A stretch of DNA of 64,000 nucleotides, taken from the NCBI GenBank assembly GCA_904501755.1, contig CAJGBV010000006.1, forward strand, positions 1 to 64,000, in the 5' to 3' direction. The position numbers were made by a program, and so were the translations under genes. This document shows, piece after piece, positions 7,692 to 17,184 of this stretch; the stretch's first letter is position 1, and the number at the start of each line of letters is the position of its first letter. Origin of the DNA: Clostridiaceae bacterium. GTDB taxonomy: Bacteria; Bacillota; Clostridia; Oscillospirales; Acutalibacteraceae. Below the pieces are notes generated by a model that worked only from the letters and a program-made list of their open reading frames with translations, had not been told where the DNA came from and ran no database searches.

Positions 7692-8840
7692 TTAAATCTG
7701 TCTTTCAAAAATAGAAATCCATTTTTTAATAATTTCTTCTTCTGAAAAATCTTTTGCACGTTCTAAGGCGTTTTTGCTGTATTCAAGTCTTAACTCAGCA
7801 TTATTCATTAAGCTGCACAGGGCAGTGCTGAAGGCTTCAATATTGTTATCCTCTACAAGAATTCCATTTGTACCGTCGTTTATAATTGCTCGTGGGCCTA
7901 CTCTGACATCAAAAGCAACAGGGGGCAGTCCACAGGACATAGCCTCTATCAAAACAAAGGGGAAGCCTTCTGAATAAGAGGTCATTGCGTATATTGATGA
8001 GCTTTCAAGTGTTTCCATAACCTTATGGTGAGGCAGAGCACCCGTAAAAATAACCGAATCGGTTATTTGGAGATTATTTGCAAGGTTTACTAAATTTTGT
8101 TTTTCATCGCCGTCGCCAACAATGTACAGCTTCCAGTCGGGATGATTTTTTACTGTTTCTTTCCAGATTTTAAGTAAACGGTCAAAGCCCTTGACAGTGT
8201 GTAATCTGCCAACCGCAACAACAATTTTTTCTTTTTTGTTTAAATCTACATTCAGTTTACACTCGTCTAAAAAGTTTTCCATAGTTAAACAGTGTGTGTG
8301 AGTGTTAACTGAAATAAGTAATTCCTTTATTTCCTGTGTGAGTTGGTCGGTAAGAAGTGTGAAATAGTCTATATTATTATACCTATTTTTAATATCTCTG
8401 AGAAGACGCTTTTCAAAGCAATGGTCATGATGAAGCTGTGCAATTTTTAAAACATTTTTATGTCCGTATTTTGAGAGTAAAACCGAATGTTCATTTCTGG
8501 TAGATATAATAATACCGTCATTAATTTGTTTTATTCTTTTTACAAGAGCAAATTTTTTGAGAAATAAAACCTTTACGGCATAAAAGCCCTCTTTTAAAAT
8601 CTTAATAGGGTTTTTGCTTTTAATCGCATTCGAAATTTCATTTTTATTAGGTTTTACTTGAGTCAGATACTCAATTTTTACTTTTGGCGAGATGTTATAA
8701 GCAGGTTCGCCTAAATTGTAAAGTGATAAAATTGTGACGTCATAGTCTTTTTTTACGAAAGCGTTACTGATAAGTGAAATTGCCATTTCAATGCCACCAT
8801 GATTTAAATGCAACGCCGTTATATATATTTGATTTTTCAT
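7692..8840 (-). CDS. Family 4 glycosyltransferase
   Basis: 382 residues with a GT-B fold. The N-terminal LNHGGIEMAISLIS, the nucleotide-sugar domain VVAVGRLHTVKGFDRLL, and SYSEGFPFVLIEAMSCGLPPV (the EX7E region) are typical of GT4 retaining transferases. It probably adds one sugar of the surface polysaccharide repeat at the cytoplasmic membrane face. The ATG at 8840 shares one base with the upstream TGA, implying translational coupling; a GTG one codon earlier is possible. It is the last gene of the operon. Confidence 0.88.
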   Translation of the reverse strand: MKNQIYITALHLNHGGIEMAISLISNAFVKKDYDVTILSLYNLGEPAYNISPKVKIEYLTQVKPNKNEISNAIKSKNPIKILKEGFYAVKVLFLKKFALVKRIKQINDGIIISTRNEHSVLLSKYGHKNVLKIAQLHHDHCFEKRLLRDIKNRYNNIDYFTLLTDQLTQEIKELLISVNTHTHCLTMENFLDECKLNVDLNKKEKIVVAVGRLHTVKGFDRLLKIWKETVKNHPDWKLYIVGDGDEKQNLVNLANNLQITDSVIFTGALPHHKVMETLESSSIYAMTSYSEGFPFVLIEAMSCGLPPVAFDVRVGPRAIINDGTNGILVEDNNIEAFSTALCSLMNNAELRLEYSKNALERAKDFSEEEIIKKWISIFERQI

Positions 8841-9334
8841 CACTTCACCAATTGTTCAATGTGATTTCTGACCAGCTCTACCATATGTATAGTATTGCTG
8901 GTATACTGCTTCGGTTCAAAGCTTTCGACTTTCAGGATAGCTTCCTCCAAATCATCCATATCATAGCAAGGAAGAAGGAAACCTGACTCTGCAAAATTTT
9001 CGATTATCTGAAGCTGATGGTCATTAACATGCTCACCGTATTTTTTTAGTCTGGGTACAGCAATAACCTTTTTGTTATTTTGTAATCCGGAAACTATGGT
9101 TCCTACGCCACCGTGAGTTATTAATATGCTACATTCCTGCAACAGTTTTTGGAAATTGTCCATATCAATTAAATCGAAAATTTGCATATGCTCGGAAGAA
9201 TATTTTGTATAGCCTGCCTGAACAATAATATCTTGTTCTATTGCGCCTTTAATTTTTAACTCTTCGATTTTTTTAATTAAACGAATAAAACTTTTATCGT
9301 TTGTACCTAAAGTAACGAGTATCAATAAATCCAT
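8840..9334 (-). CDS. PssE/Alg13-like glycosyltransferase subunit
   Basis: 164 residues resembling the C-terminal, catalytic half of GT28/Alg13 proteins: MDLLILVTLGT at the start, then ILITHGGVGTIVSGL and VNDHQLQIIENF. In polysaccharide loci this half works with a separate Alg14/PssD-like membrane partner, here the gene just upstream. The ATG at 9334 gives the family N-terminus and overlaps the PssD gene by 13 bases; a longer in-frame start at 9379 would add residues without family counterpart. The pair probably transfers a hexose or glucuronic acid onto a lipid-linked acceptor. Confidence 0.85.
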   Translation of the reverse strand: MDLLILVTLGTNDKSFIRLIKKIEELKIKGAIEQDIIVQAGYTKYSSEHMQIFDLIDMDNFQKLLQECSILITHGGVGTIVSGLQNNKKVIAVPRLKKYGEHVNDHQLQIIENFAESGFLLPCYDMDDLEEAILKVESFEPKQYTSNTIHMVELVRNHIEQLVK

Positions 9335-9792
9335 CCCCCAAAAACTGCTTTTGGATATAATTCCAACATAGATTCCCATTGCACTATAAAAACATCTGCT
9401 ATAGGATAAATAAGACTTCCTGTTTTTGTTTTTGTTTTTCGGTTTGCAAAGGTTTCGATATAAATAACCTTTTTACCTAAAAGCTTTGCCAAAAAACACA
9501 TAGGTACGGCGGTGTGAGTGCCGGTTGTAACAACAACATCAGGTTTGATTTTAATCATTAAAAACAGAGATTTTAATATATTGAAAGAGAATTTGAACAA
9601 ATAGGGAAATAAATGAGATTTTGTTCCATACACCAAGTAATGTGTTTTGCCTGCATACTTTTCAGACAGTGCAATTGTGGACTTGGTTTTTTCGGTAACT
9701 AAACAATAATCATATTCATCGAAAAGCGGTTTTAACTGCAACAGTTCCGACAAGTGTCCGCCTGTGCTGGAAATAAACATTACTTTCTTCAT
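9322..9792 (-). CDS. PssD/Alg14-like glycosyltransferase subunit
   Basis: 156 residues beginning MKKVMFISSTGGHLSELLQL, the Alg14/CpsF/PssD signature, followed by VVVTTGTHTAVPMCFLAKL and YIETFANRKTKT. A hydrophobic stretch near the middle fits a membrane-associated acceptor-binding subunit that recruits the PssE/Alg13 half. The ATG at 9792 has AAAGGA 12 bases upstream; the longer reading from 9834 lacks family similarity. It overlaps the downstream PssE-like gene, consistent with equimolar expression. Confidence 0.85.
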   Translation of the reverse strand: MKKVMFISSTGGHLSELLQLKPLFDEYDYCLVTEKTKSTIALSEKYAGKTHYLVYGTKSHLFPYLFKFSFNILKSLFLMIKIKPDVVVTTGTHTAVPMCFLAKLLGKKVIYIETFANRKTKTKTGSLIYPIADVFIVQWESMLELYPKAVFGGWIY

Positions 9793-9820
9793 ATTTACTG
9801 TATCCTTTCCGGTGTGTATG

Positions 9821-10876
9821 TTAAAAAACCTCACCGTTTATATGCTCAATCTCATAAGGAAAATCATAAATATATTCGCTCAGTTCTTTAGCTATTATGT
9901 CACATTCGTACTTATATTTATCGCTTTTTAGATATAACTGAGTGTTATAAATTGATTTTTCGGGATTGAACTTGGTTTTCTTTTTGGTATGTGTTTTGAT
10001 GTCCCAGTCAAGTCTTTCAAAAATCTTGGTAACTGTTTCATCATAATGATAAATTAAATCTTCAAATTTAATCCTGCAAATTCTATCGCTTTGAGCCTCT
10101 TTTTCCATTTGTCTTAAGCTTTTATAGTATTTACAGAAATCCTCAACATCAGTAGGGTAGGGAACAACGCCGTTGCTTTTTGACCAATAATATTTATTGC
10201 TTATAAATACATCGCGTGGATCTCTTTCTATTACAAATACAAAAGCGTCGGCATCGAAATAATTTTCAAATCTAAACAAATTAAAAGGTAAAAGCAGTTG
10301 GTCAAAAACTGTGCTTTTCTCACGAAAACCTGTCATATTGAGCAGTGTGTATATATACTTTTTGGACTCGGCGTAAAATCTTTCGGGCTTTACAAAAGAA
10401 AGCTTCATAGGAGAATAAGCCAGTACCTTTTTGGGCGTATACTTATTAAAGGTAATAAGCTTTAAGGCTTTATTAAAGCAAAGCTTTATAAACATTTTGA
10501 AGTTGGTATTTTCCTGATAATACCAAAAATAGTCGCTTTCGACATCAGTGATGCTTTTAATATAATCCTTTGTAGCTTGCCAAAAGCCCTCACCGATATA
10601 CTTTTTATAATTGCCTACCCACCAGTATTTTTTGTCATAAAGCTGTTTCATTCTCTTTTCAAAAGAATGAAGTGCTTCGTCACTGCGTACGGCATTGTTT
10701 CCTATAAGAAGCTTGTCCTCTAAATCGAAAACACCGTTGGGACAATGTAAAAATACAAATTCAAAGGTGCCGCTGCTCACATCAACATCTTCTATCTCAC
10801 TCATTAAATCTGTGATAACAGAAGAGCCTGAACCCATATAGCCGGTAGGAATTATAATTTTTTTAGAATTAGGCAT
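9821..10876 (-). CDS. Sulfotransferase-family protein in the polysaccharide operon
   Basis: 351 residues. The N-terminal KIIIPTGYMGSGSSVITDLM resembles the 5'-phosphosulfate-binding loop of PAPS-dependent sulfotransferases, and FVFVIERDPRDVFISNKYY resembles the 3'-phosphate-binding motif. It would transfer sulfate from PAPS to a sugar hydroxyl of the repeat unit. ATG at 10876 is preceded by AAGGTGA. It lies between a family 2 transferase and the PssD gene, in line with the operon. Family membership is clear from the motifs; the exact acceptor is unknown, and a related P-loop transferase without sulfation activity is possible. Confidence 0.78.
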   Translation of the reverse strand: MPNSKKIIIPTGYMGSGSSVITDLMSEIEDVDVSSGTFEFVFLHCPNGVFDLEDKLLIGNNAVRSDEALHSFEKRMKQLYDKKYWWVGNYKKYIGEGFWQATKDYIKSITDVESDYFWYYQENTNFKMFIKLCFNKALKLITFNKYTPKKVLAYSPMKLSFVKPERFYAESKKYIYTLLNMTGFREKSTVFDQLLLPFNLFRFENYFDADAFVFVIERDPRDVFISNKYYWSKSNGVVPYPTDVEDFCKYYKSLRQMEKEAQSDRICRIKFEDLIYHYDETVTKIFERLDWDIKTHTKKKTKFNPEKSIYNTQLYLKSDKYKYECDIIAKELSEYIYDFPYEIEHINGEVF

Positions 10877-10899
10877 TTTATTTCACCTTATTTTTATTA

Positions 10900-11874
10900 T
10901 CAACTGATTTTGTTCTTTAACTTCATAATAAGTACAGTGATAAAATATAATTTGTTTTTATTTAATTTTAAAATAAGCTTTTGGTTGAACGATAAAGAGC
11001 AAATATACTTGTTATTATATAAATTACTGAAATCTGAAAGATACTCTTCAAGTTTTTTAACAACAGCTTTCCTGTCAGGAGATTTACACAGCAATACTCT
11101 GGTAATACCTGCAACTGCAATATGGTAAATTGCTAAAAAATCGAGCTCTTGTTTAAATTCTTCATAGACATTATTTTGCTTAAAATATGAGATTAAATCG
11201 TCCATTGCGGTGAGAATCTCTAAATTGCGATGCACGTTGGCATTGTTCATGATAGAACCTGCCCGTTGTACATAAAAGAACAAAGAGTCTTCAATATAGG
11301 TGATTTTATCGGCTTTAAGAAAAAGTTTGGGTGTCAGCCTTAAGTCTTCATACCACTCTCTTGCAACATATCTTAAATCTTCAAAAAGTGATTTTCTATA
11401 CATTTTTGCCCAGGCACACGGACGATTTAAAAGTATTTCGGGGTTTTGACGTATCGAAGTTGTGAGATTTTGAACATTGTTTTTTGAGTAGCGGATAACA
11501 GTTCCGTCCTCTTCTATATCACAGCTATTGCAAACCACAATATCGCTATCGTTACTTTCTGCGGCATTAACAAGCTTTTCAATACAGTCCTCAGAAATAT
11601 AATCGTCACTGTCTAAGAAAACTATATAATCGCCGGTTGCCTTTGTCACACCGAAATTTCTTGCTCCGCCAAGACCGCTGTTTTCAATCTTATAGCAAAT
11701 GAAATTTTCGTTTCTATCAACAAAATCATCAATGATTTTATATGAATTATCGGGACTTCCGTCGTTTATAACAATTACTTCTGTTTGTTTGTAAGTTTGG
11801 TTTTCAACAGACCTTAAACATTTCTCCAAGTAATTCTCAACATTATAAACAGGAATAATCAAGCTGACTTTCAT
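10900..11874 (-). CDS. Family 2 glycosyltransferase
   Basis: 324 residues with the GT-A fold: MKVSLIIPVYNVENYLEKCL, VIVINDGSPDNS, GGARNFGVTKATGDYIVFLD and then SDD, the metal/nucleotide-binding DXD-like motif. EWYEDLRLTPKLFL fits the acceptor/base region. It is cytoplasmic or membrane-peripheral and probably adds a sugar to the undecaprenyl-linked repeat. The ATG is five bases after the flippase stop. Confidence 0.92.
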   Translation of the reverse strand: MKVSLIIPVYNVENYLEKCLRSVENQTYKQTEVIVINDGSPDNSYKIIDDFVDRNENFICYKIENSGLGGARNFGVTKATGDYIVFLDSDDYISEDCIEKLVNAAESNDSDIVVCNSCDIEEDGTVIRYSKNNVQNLTTSIRQNPEILLNRPCAWAKMYRKSLFEDLRYVAREWYEDLRLTPKLFLKADKITYIEDSLFFYVQRAGSIMNNANVHRNLEILTAMDDLISYFKQNNVYEEFKQELDFLAIYHIAVAGITRVLLCKSPDRKAVVKKLEEYLSDFSNLYNNKYICSLSFNQKLILKLNKNKLYFITVLIMKLKNKIS

Positions 11875-11879
11875 AATTG

Positions 11880-13340
11880 TTAATTAGCCTTTCTCTTTGC
11901 TAAAAATTTTTTAGCAAAAGACATCACTTTATCTGAAATTAATAAAAAAGTTTCGTTTTTGGTTATAAATGCAATTACGAAATATATTGAGGCACCGCCC
12001 ACAAGCTCACACATAAGTTTTAGAATTATATTCATATCCAGCAGAGCAATCAGGCGTACCGCAACGTACATTAAAACAGAGCCTAAAATAATACCAAGGT
12101 TGTCCTTTAAAAGCATAGGTAGATTGAACATATCTCTTAAATTCCAATAAGAAACCGCAAACACTACACTTTCGGCAATAATATAGGCAATACAGGAACC
12201 AAAAATTGAGAGCTTTGGTATTAAAATTAAATTACATATTACACTGATGACAGCACCTGACGTTGTAGCAAGAGTGTAAATTTTTTCTTTTCCTAAAGGA
12301 ATAAGTAATTGAACACCCATAATGCTGTTCATAGAGGCTGTAAATATCAAAATGCAAAGTATTTTCAAAATGGGAGCCGCTGCAACATATTCATTCCCCA
12401 AGAAAAAAGGGATGAAATCGTCGGCAACACCGAGAATTCCAAGCATAGCGGGAAAGGCAATGAATAAATTAAAGTTGACAGATTTACGAATGTATGAAAC
12501 TATCCCTTCTCTGTCATTGCTCATTTTAAGATTTGCAACCCTTGCCATCATAACATATCCAACAGATTGCAAAATAGCAGTAATCATCTTTATAATTCGC
12601 TGTGCCTGGTCATAAAGACCAACATTGTCGGTATTTGTCATCCAACCAAGCATACTGCGGTCAATAAGGGCGTAAATATAATTCATTGCCTGAGGGACAA
12701 ACAGTGCTATACTTGGTTTGAGATGTCTAAAGAGTTTTAGATTTTTTCCTTTTTTAAGGTCAACATATTGGGGCAAATAATAAATCATTATCAGGTTCCC
12801 CGCAAATGCACTGATAACTATTAAAAATACATACCACGGCAAATCGCTTGGGGATTTGATAAATATAAACAGACAAAAAACGAAGAGGAATTTAACAACA
12901 AGATTTCTGAGTGTAACCTTTTTAAAGTCCTCTACACCCTGATAAAACCATGTTATATCAAGTCCGTTAGCAACAATATTGATAATATGAATTTGGTAAA
13001 TATATGCGTATTGATTTTTTATGCAAAGAACAGGTATATAAACCGCAAGTGTTATAAGCATAAGAATTAATCTGAGTGAAATTATTTCCTTAGTAACTCT
13101 TGCAAGTTCTTCCTCATTATCACGGACGTAAGCGACCTTTCTGATGCCGTAAAGGGAAGTACCGATAGCACCGAGTATAATAAAATAGGTTACTATACTT
13201 TCGGTAAAGGAATGAATACCATTTGCACTAAGTCCCAGAGTTCTCGCTACATAGGGGGTTGTGAGGATGGGAAGTACCGTTACAAGAATCTGGTACAGCA
13301 TATTGAAAAATACGTTTTCGGTTACACTTCTCTTTTTCAT
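11880..13340 (-). CDS. Wzx-type polysaccharide repeat-unit flippase
   Basis: 486 residues with 12-14 predicted membrane segments, of the MVF/PST superfamily. The N-terminal NMLYQILVTVLPILTTPYVA and RTLGLSANGIHSF is characteristic of Wzx/RfbX O-antigen and teichuronic-type flippases. It would move undecaprenyl-diphosphate-linked repeat units across the membrane. ATG at 13340 follows AAGGTGGG; a GTG three codons upstream overlaps that site. It sits beside the Wzy-like gene, so the locus is a Wzx/Wzy-type assembly system. Confidence 0.9.
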   Translation of the reverse strand: MKKRSVTENVFFNMLYQILVTVLPILTTPYVARTLGLSANGIHSFTESIVTYFIILGAIGTSLYGIRKVAYVRDNEEELARVTKEIISLRLILMLITLAVYIPVLCIKNQYAYIYQIHIINIVANGLDITWFYQGVEDFKKVTLRNLVVKFLFVFCLFIFIKSPSDLPWYVFLIVISAFAGNLIMIYYLPQYVDLKKGKNLKLFRHLKPSIALFVPQAMNYIYALIDRSMLGWMTNTDNVGLYDQAQRIIKMITAILQSVGYVMMARVANLKMSNDREGIVSYIRKSVNFNLFIAFPAMLGILGVADDFIPFFLGNEYVAAAPILKILCILIFTASMNSIMGVQLLIPLGKEKIYTLATTSGAVISVICNLILIPKLSIFGSCIAYIIAESVVFAVSYWNLRDMFNLPMLLKDNLGIILGSVLMYVAVRLIALLDMNIILKLMCELVGGASIYFVIAFITKNETFLLISDKVMSFAKKFLAKRKAN

Positions 13341-13350
13341 ATTTCCCACC

Positions 13351-14463
13351 TTATGTGTGTTCTATAAGTTTAATGATATTACCAATTTGCTGATTATAAG
13401 AAAAAAGTTTTATGTGTTCTTTACAGTCCGTTGTCATTTGTGCATATTTTGTGTCATCAAAAATGATGTCTGAAACTGCTTTTTTAAAGTCCTTATAATC
13501 GTTTACTATAATACCGCATTTCCCATTGTTTGAAAGCTCACGAACCCCGCCTATTTTAGTGCTTATAAATGGTTTGCCTAACGCTAAACCCTCTGTAAGC
13601 ACAGTGGGGAAGCCTTCGCTTTCGGAAAGGAGGCATACAGCACGGCTCTGTCTGATAATCGGATAAGGCTCGCTGATATATCCCAAAGCTTTTATTCTAT
13701 CTTCCATACCGATGCTGTTGATATATTGAATGACTTCTTCTTGTTGAACTCCTGTGCCCAAAAGGTATAGGTTGACATTCATTCCTTCTTTTATGAGTCT
13801 TTCGGTATACTTTATAAGTTTTAATGGATTCTTATTAGGCTCTAAACGCCCTAAAAATATCATTGAATTTTCTTTAAGCTTAATGTCAGTGGGCGCATCA
13901 GACAGTTCTTCTATCAACTTGACATCTGTACCATTATAAATGGTGCGGATTTTTTCTTTATACTGCGGAAAAATATCAAGTATGGATTTTTTTGTGTTTT
14001 CAGAAATAGCAACGATTTTATCGGCTTTTTTAAAGCTTATGCTTTGCAACATACGTTTAAAAGGTTTGCTTTTTAAATCGTATATATCTCCGTGAATCCA
14101 TTGTATGTTGTCAACCGATTTTTTGAAGGGGGTGAGAAAAGAAGGAATTTGATAATTAAAAGAAATAACAGTGTCATAGTTATCCTTATAGTAAATTTTT
14201 CGTAATATACAAGGGGAAATATGAACAAGCAGCATTTTAAAGATTCTTTTAATCCTTGAAGAACTGCTCATATCTACTACCGGCTTCAATACTTTTATTT
14301 CATCGTTTAAAATAGAATTTTTTGTTTGAAACCGAGCGTATTCCAACACAGAAATTTCATAATCCGTTTGGGCAGCCAAACCGTTAACAATATTTGTCAA
14401 AATTTTTTCGGCGCCGCCGCCCAAGCTGTGAGTATATGTTATGAAAAGTAGTTTTTTATTCAC
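13351..14463 (-). CDS. Family 4 glycosyltransferase
   Basis: 370 residues. SLGGGAEKILTNIVNGLA near the N-terminus, MIFLGRLEPNKNPLKLIKY in the second Rossmann domain and LLSESEGFPTVLTEGLALGK are GT4 hallmarks. The start is GTG, overlapping the upstream stop as GTGA; no ATG fits better, and this overlap implies translational coupling to the Wzy-like gene. It probably adds a sugar to the repeat unit. Confidence 0.9.
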   Translation of the reverse strand: MNKKLLFITYTHSLGGGAEKILTNIVNGLAAQTDYEISVLEYARFQTKNSILNDEIKVLKPVVDMSSSSRIKRIFKMLLVHISPCILRKIYYKDNYDTVISFNYQIPSFLTPFKKSVDNIQWIHGDIYDLKSKPFKRMLQSISFKKADKIVAISENTKKSILDIFPQYKEKIRTIYNGTDVKLIEELSDAPTDIKLKENSMIFLGRLEPNKNPLKLIKYTERLIKEGMNVNLYLLGTGVQQEEVIQYINSIGMEDRIKALGYISEPYPIIRQSRAVCLLSESEGFPTVLTEGLALGKPFISTKIGGVRELSNNGKCGIIVNDYKDFKKAVSDIIFDDTKYAQMTTDCKEHIKLFSYNQQIGNIIKLIEHT

Positions 14464-16019
14464 TCACTGTATCCTTCTTTTTGAAATTTATAAAATGCTG
14501 TAACTATAAAAGCAAAGATTGTAATAGAAAAAATTCCGAAGAAAAGATGTCCTGCTAAATATGATATTAACAAGGGTGCACAAATACCTATGGCAAAGAG
14601 AGCGTTTTGATAGGTAAAGCATTTCTTGAAATTTTTCAGTGCTAAGAAAATTCCGTATAAAATCAAGATAAGATACGGACCGATTAAAAGTAATGTTCCC
14701 AAATAACCGAACCATATATTCTGAGAGCCGAAATCACGCTCTGAGTAAGGAAAGGCCGAAATATAGCCTATGCCAAACAGTTTGTCCCCGACTATATTAC
14801 CGTTATCAATTAAAGCATTATCATAGATAAGCGACTTCATATAACGATAATCTACTTGTTTATTATTGCTGTATATAACGATGTCGTACCAAAAATCAAA
14901 ATGATTTTCTATGGTATAAAGCTTTAAAAATTCAGGGTGTATTCCAAAGAAATAAGGAGAACTATTTACATAATCTGAAAAGTTTTTTATGAATTCTTCG
15001 CTTAACTGTTCTTTATTTCCCTGGTCTTTGAATTTCTGAGCAAGGCTTTCGGTGACCCTTTTTTGTTCTTCGGTAATCTCGTAAGCAGAATTTCTGTCTT
15101 CCTGCATTGTATAGATGGGCGAATAGGCGATGACCGTAAACAATATGGCAGTAATAACCGAATATACCACGAAATGTTTAAGTTTAAAAGAAAACTGTTT
15201 TAGTATTACGCCAAAAATAATTGCGAAAATCAAACCTAAAATCAAAACCAGGCACCCGCCGAAAGAGGACACCTTAGTTCCTACCATTGCTAAAGCTATA
15301 CCATTGAGAAGTATTAACAGGTAACTGCCTATGGTTCTTTTTTCAAAAGCGATAAATATTACGAAAACAAAAAGCATAAACAAAATTAATCCTATTTGAT
15401 TTCCCATATAGAACCAACCTTTAGAGGTCATATAGGCGGGAAATTCTTTATCAGGATTATAAAACCACTCAAATATGTTCCTCGTTATAAAGGAATTTTT
15501 TTCAAGAGTGCTTGCGTAGGAGATAAAAGAAACCTTGAATATGTTGGTAATAACTATATTTGAGCTTATAAACAATGATAAGGCGGAAATAGCTTTTTTG
15601 AACATCGGTAAGGTTAAGTTGCTACAGATTAAATAGAAAAAAACATATATCGGAATTAAATATGTTCTTGCAATAAAGTAAACTTCTTTAAACCAATTAA
15701 GCTCGGAACCTACAAATATATCTTGTTTAAACTTCAGAACGTTAATAATATGGAAAATCATATACACAGAAGTCAAAATTGTGTATATAGCTATGGGTAT
15801 ATAAAACTTCGGTTTTTTGAGAAATTTTAAGAAAAAAATTAAAGTAAGAAAAGAAAAGTAGCCTATATTCACTAATTCGGGCAAGGAAATGCCTAAAATT
15901 TGAAAGCGACTTTCAAAGAAAACTCTGTAAATATCAATAATTACCTGCAGAAAAACAAAACATATCAACTGTATGGTAAACGCTTTATCAGAAAGCAGTT
16001 TTTTCAACCGAATCACCAA
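14460..16019 (-). CDS. Wzy-like polysaccharide polymerase / O-antigen ligase-type membrane protein
   Basis: Up to 519 residues, strongly hydrophobic, with about ten membrane segments and one large loop (roughly residues 300-420) between late segments, the topology of Wzy polymerases. Sequence conservation in this family is low, so the call rests on topology and position as first gene of a locus that has a flippase and transferases. Several starts (TTG at 16019, GTG at 16016, TTG at 16007) are possible; GGTGA precedes the last at a good distance, so the N-terminus is uncertain. Confidence 0.72.
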   Translation of the reverse strand: MVIRLKKLLSDKAFTIQLICFVFLQVIIDIYRVFFESRFQILGISLPELVNIGYFSFLTLIFFLKFLKKPKFYIPIAIYTILTSVYMIFHIINVLKFKQDIFVGSELNWFKEVYFIARTYLIPIYVFFYLICSNLTLPMFKKAISALSLFISSNIVITNIFKVSFISYASTLEKNSFITRNIFEWFYNPDKEFPAYMTSKGWFYMGNQIGLILFMLFVFVIFIAFEKRTIGSYLLILLNGIALAMVGTKVSSFGGCLVLILGLIFAIIFGVILKQFSFKLKHFVVYSVITAILFTVIAYSPIYTMQEDRNSAYEITEEQKRVTESLAQKFKDQGNKEQLSEEFIKNFSDYVNSSPYFFGIHPEFLKLYTIENHFDFWYDIVIYSNNKQVDYRYMKSLIYDNALIDNGNIVGDKLFGIGYISAFPYSERDFGSQNIWFGYLGTLLLIGPYLILILYGIFLALKNFKKCFTYQNALFAIGICAPLLISYLAGHLFFGIFSITIFAFIVTAFYKFQKEGYSE

Positions 16020-16072
16020 CCGAACTTTTGTTGTTATTTATAATGCACAGAAGCACATAAGAATTCTATTTT

Positions 16073-16101
16073 ATTTTACACTATATTATACTTTTTGTCA
16101 A
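16073..16101 (-). promoter_or_regulatory. Promoter of the surface polysaccharide operon
   Basis: TTGACA (16096-16101) and TAAAAT (16073-16078) on the minus strand with a 17-base spacer, about 55 bases before the Wzy-like gene. Confidence 0.7.
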
Positions 16102-16145
16102 TATTAGTAACGCTATTTGCTTTTTAAAAGCTGCGCTGAAATTTA

Positions 16146-16174
16146 TTGATTTTGAAATGTAGTTATGGTAAAAT
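16146..16174 (+). promoter_or_regulatory. Promoter of the gtr operon
   Basis: TTGATT (16146-16151) and TAAAAT (16169-16174), spacer 17, about 54 bases before the first gtr gene and divergent from the polysaccharide promoter. Confidence 0.6.
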
Positions 16175-16227
16175 TATACATACAACATTGATTAATTTTT
16201 CTTTATTTCATTTTGGGAGTGTTAAGA

Positions 16228-17184
16228 ATGAAACCGATCTTATATATTATAATTCCTTGTTACAATGAAGAAAAGGTACTGCCCATAACAGCACCTTTGT
16301 TTTTGGAACAGCTTAGCTGTATGCAGGATAAGGGACTGATATCCTCAAAAAGCAAAATAATGTTTGTGGATGACGGAAGCAAAGACAGTACATGGGATAT
16401 AATAAAAAGCTTATCAATTGATAACAAGTCGTTTATAGGTATAGCCCAAAGCCGCAACCGCGGACATCAAAATGCTGTACTTGCAGGTCTTATGGAAGCT
16501 ATGGACAAGTGTGATATAACCATTTCTATAGACTGTGACGGTCAGGATGATATCAGTGTTATGACACAAATGGTTGAAGAATATTTATCAGGCTCTGAGG
16601 TGGTTTACGGTGTTCGTAATAACCGTAAAACCGATACCTTTTTTAAGCGTGCTACGGCAGAGGGGTTTTATAAATTCCTTAATATGATGGGTGCTGAGGT
16701 AATATTTAACCACGCTGATTATCGTATGATTTCCAGCAAGGTTCTAAAGGAATTTGCAAACTTTAAAGAGGTCAATTTGTTTTTACGCGGTATGGTTCCT
16801 TTGGTTGGCTTTAAGTCCAGCTCTGTTTATTATGAACGAAAAGAGCGGTTTGCAGGGGAGTCGCATTATCCCTTGAGAAGAATGTTGGCATTGGCTATTG
16901 ACGGTATTACAAGCCTTTCAGTAAAGCCTCTTCGTTTAATTTCTGCTTTTGGTATCGGCATGTCAATTGTAAGCGGCATTGGGTTGGTTTGGGCGATAGT
17001 TTCCAAAATTGTAGGTTTTACCGCACCCGGTTGGGCAAGTATTGTTGCAGCAATATGTCTTCTTTCCTCAATTCAGCTTATTTGTATAGGCATAATAGGG
17101 GAATACATCGGCAAAATCTATTTAGAGGTAAAAAACAGACCCAGATACATTATAAGCGAGCGTACCGAAGATGAAGAAAAGTAA
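16228..17184 (+). CDS. GtrB-like polyprenyl-phosphate glycosyltransferase
   Basis: 318 residues: a GT2 domain (IIPCYNEEKVLP, MFVDDGSKDSTW, SIDCDGQDD) followed by two C-terminal membrane helices around 230-300, the build of DPM1/GtrB bactoprenol glycosyltransferases. It makes polyprenyl-phosphate-sugar on the cytoplasmic face. ATG at 16228 is preceded by GGGAG; a TTG five codons upstream is rejected. It overlaps gtrA by 14 bases, and the three genes form a Gtr operon. Confidence 0.9.
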   Translation: MKPILYIIIPCYNEEKVLPITAPLFLEQLSCMQDKGLISSKSKIMFVDDGSKDSTWDIIKSLSIDNKSFIGIAQSRNRGHQNAVLAGLMEAMDKCDITISIDCDGQDDISVMTQMVEEYLSGSEVVYGVRNNRKTDTFFKRATAEGFYKFLNMMGAEVIFNHADYRMISSKVLKEFANFKEVNLFLRGMVPLVGFKSSSVYYERKERFAGESHYPLRRMLALAIDGITSLSVKPLRLISAFGIGMSIVSGIGLVWAIVSKIVGFTAPGWASIVAAICLLSSIQLICIGIIGEYIGKIYLEVKNRPRYIISERTEDEEK

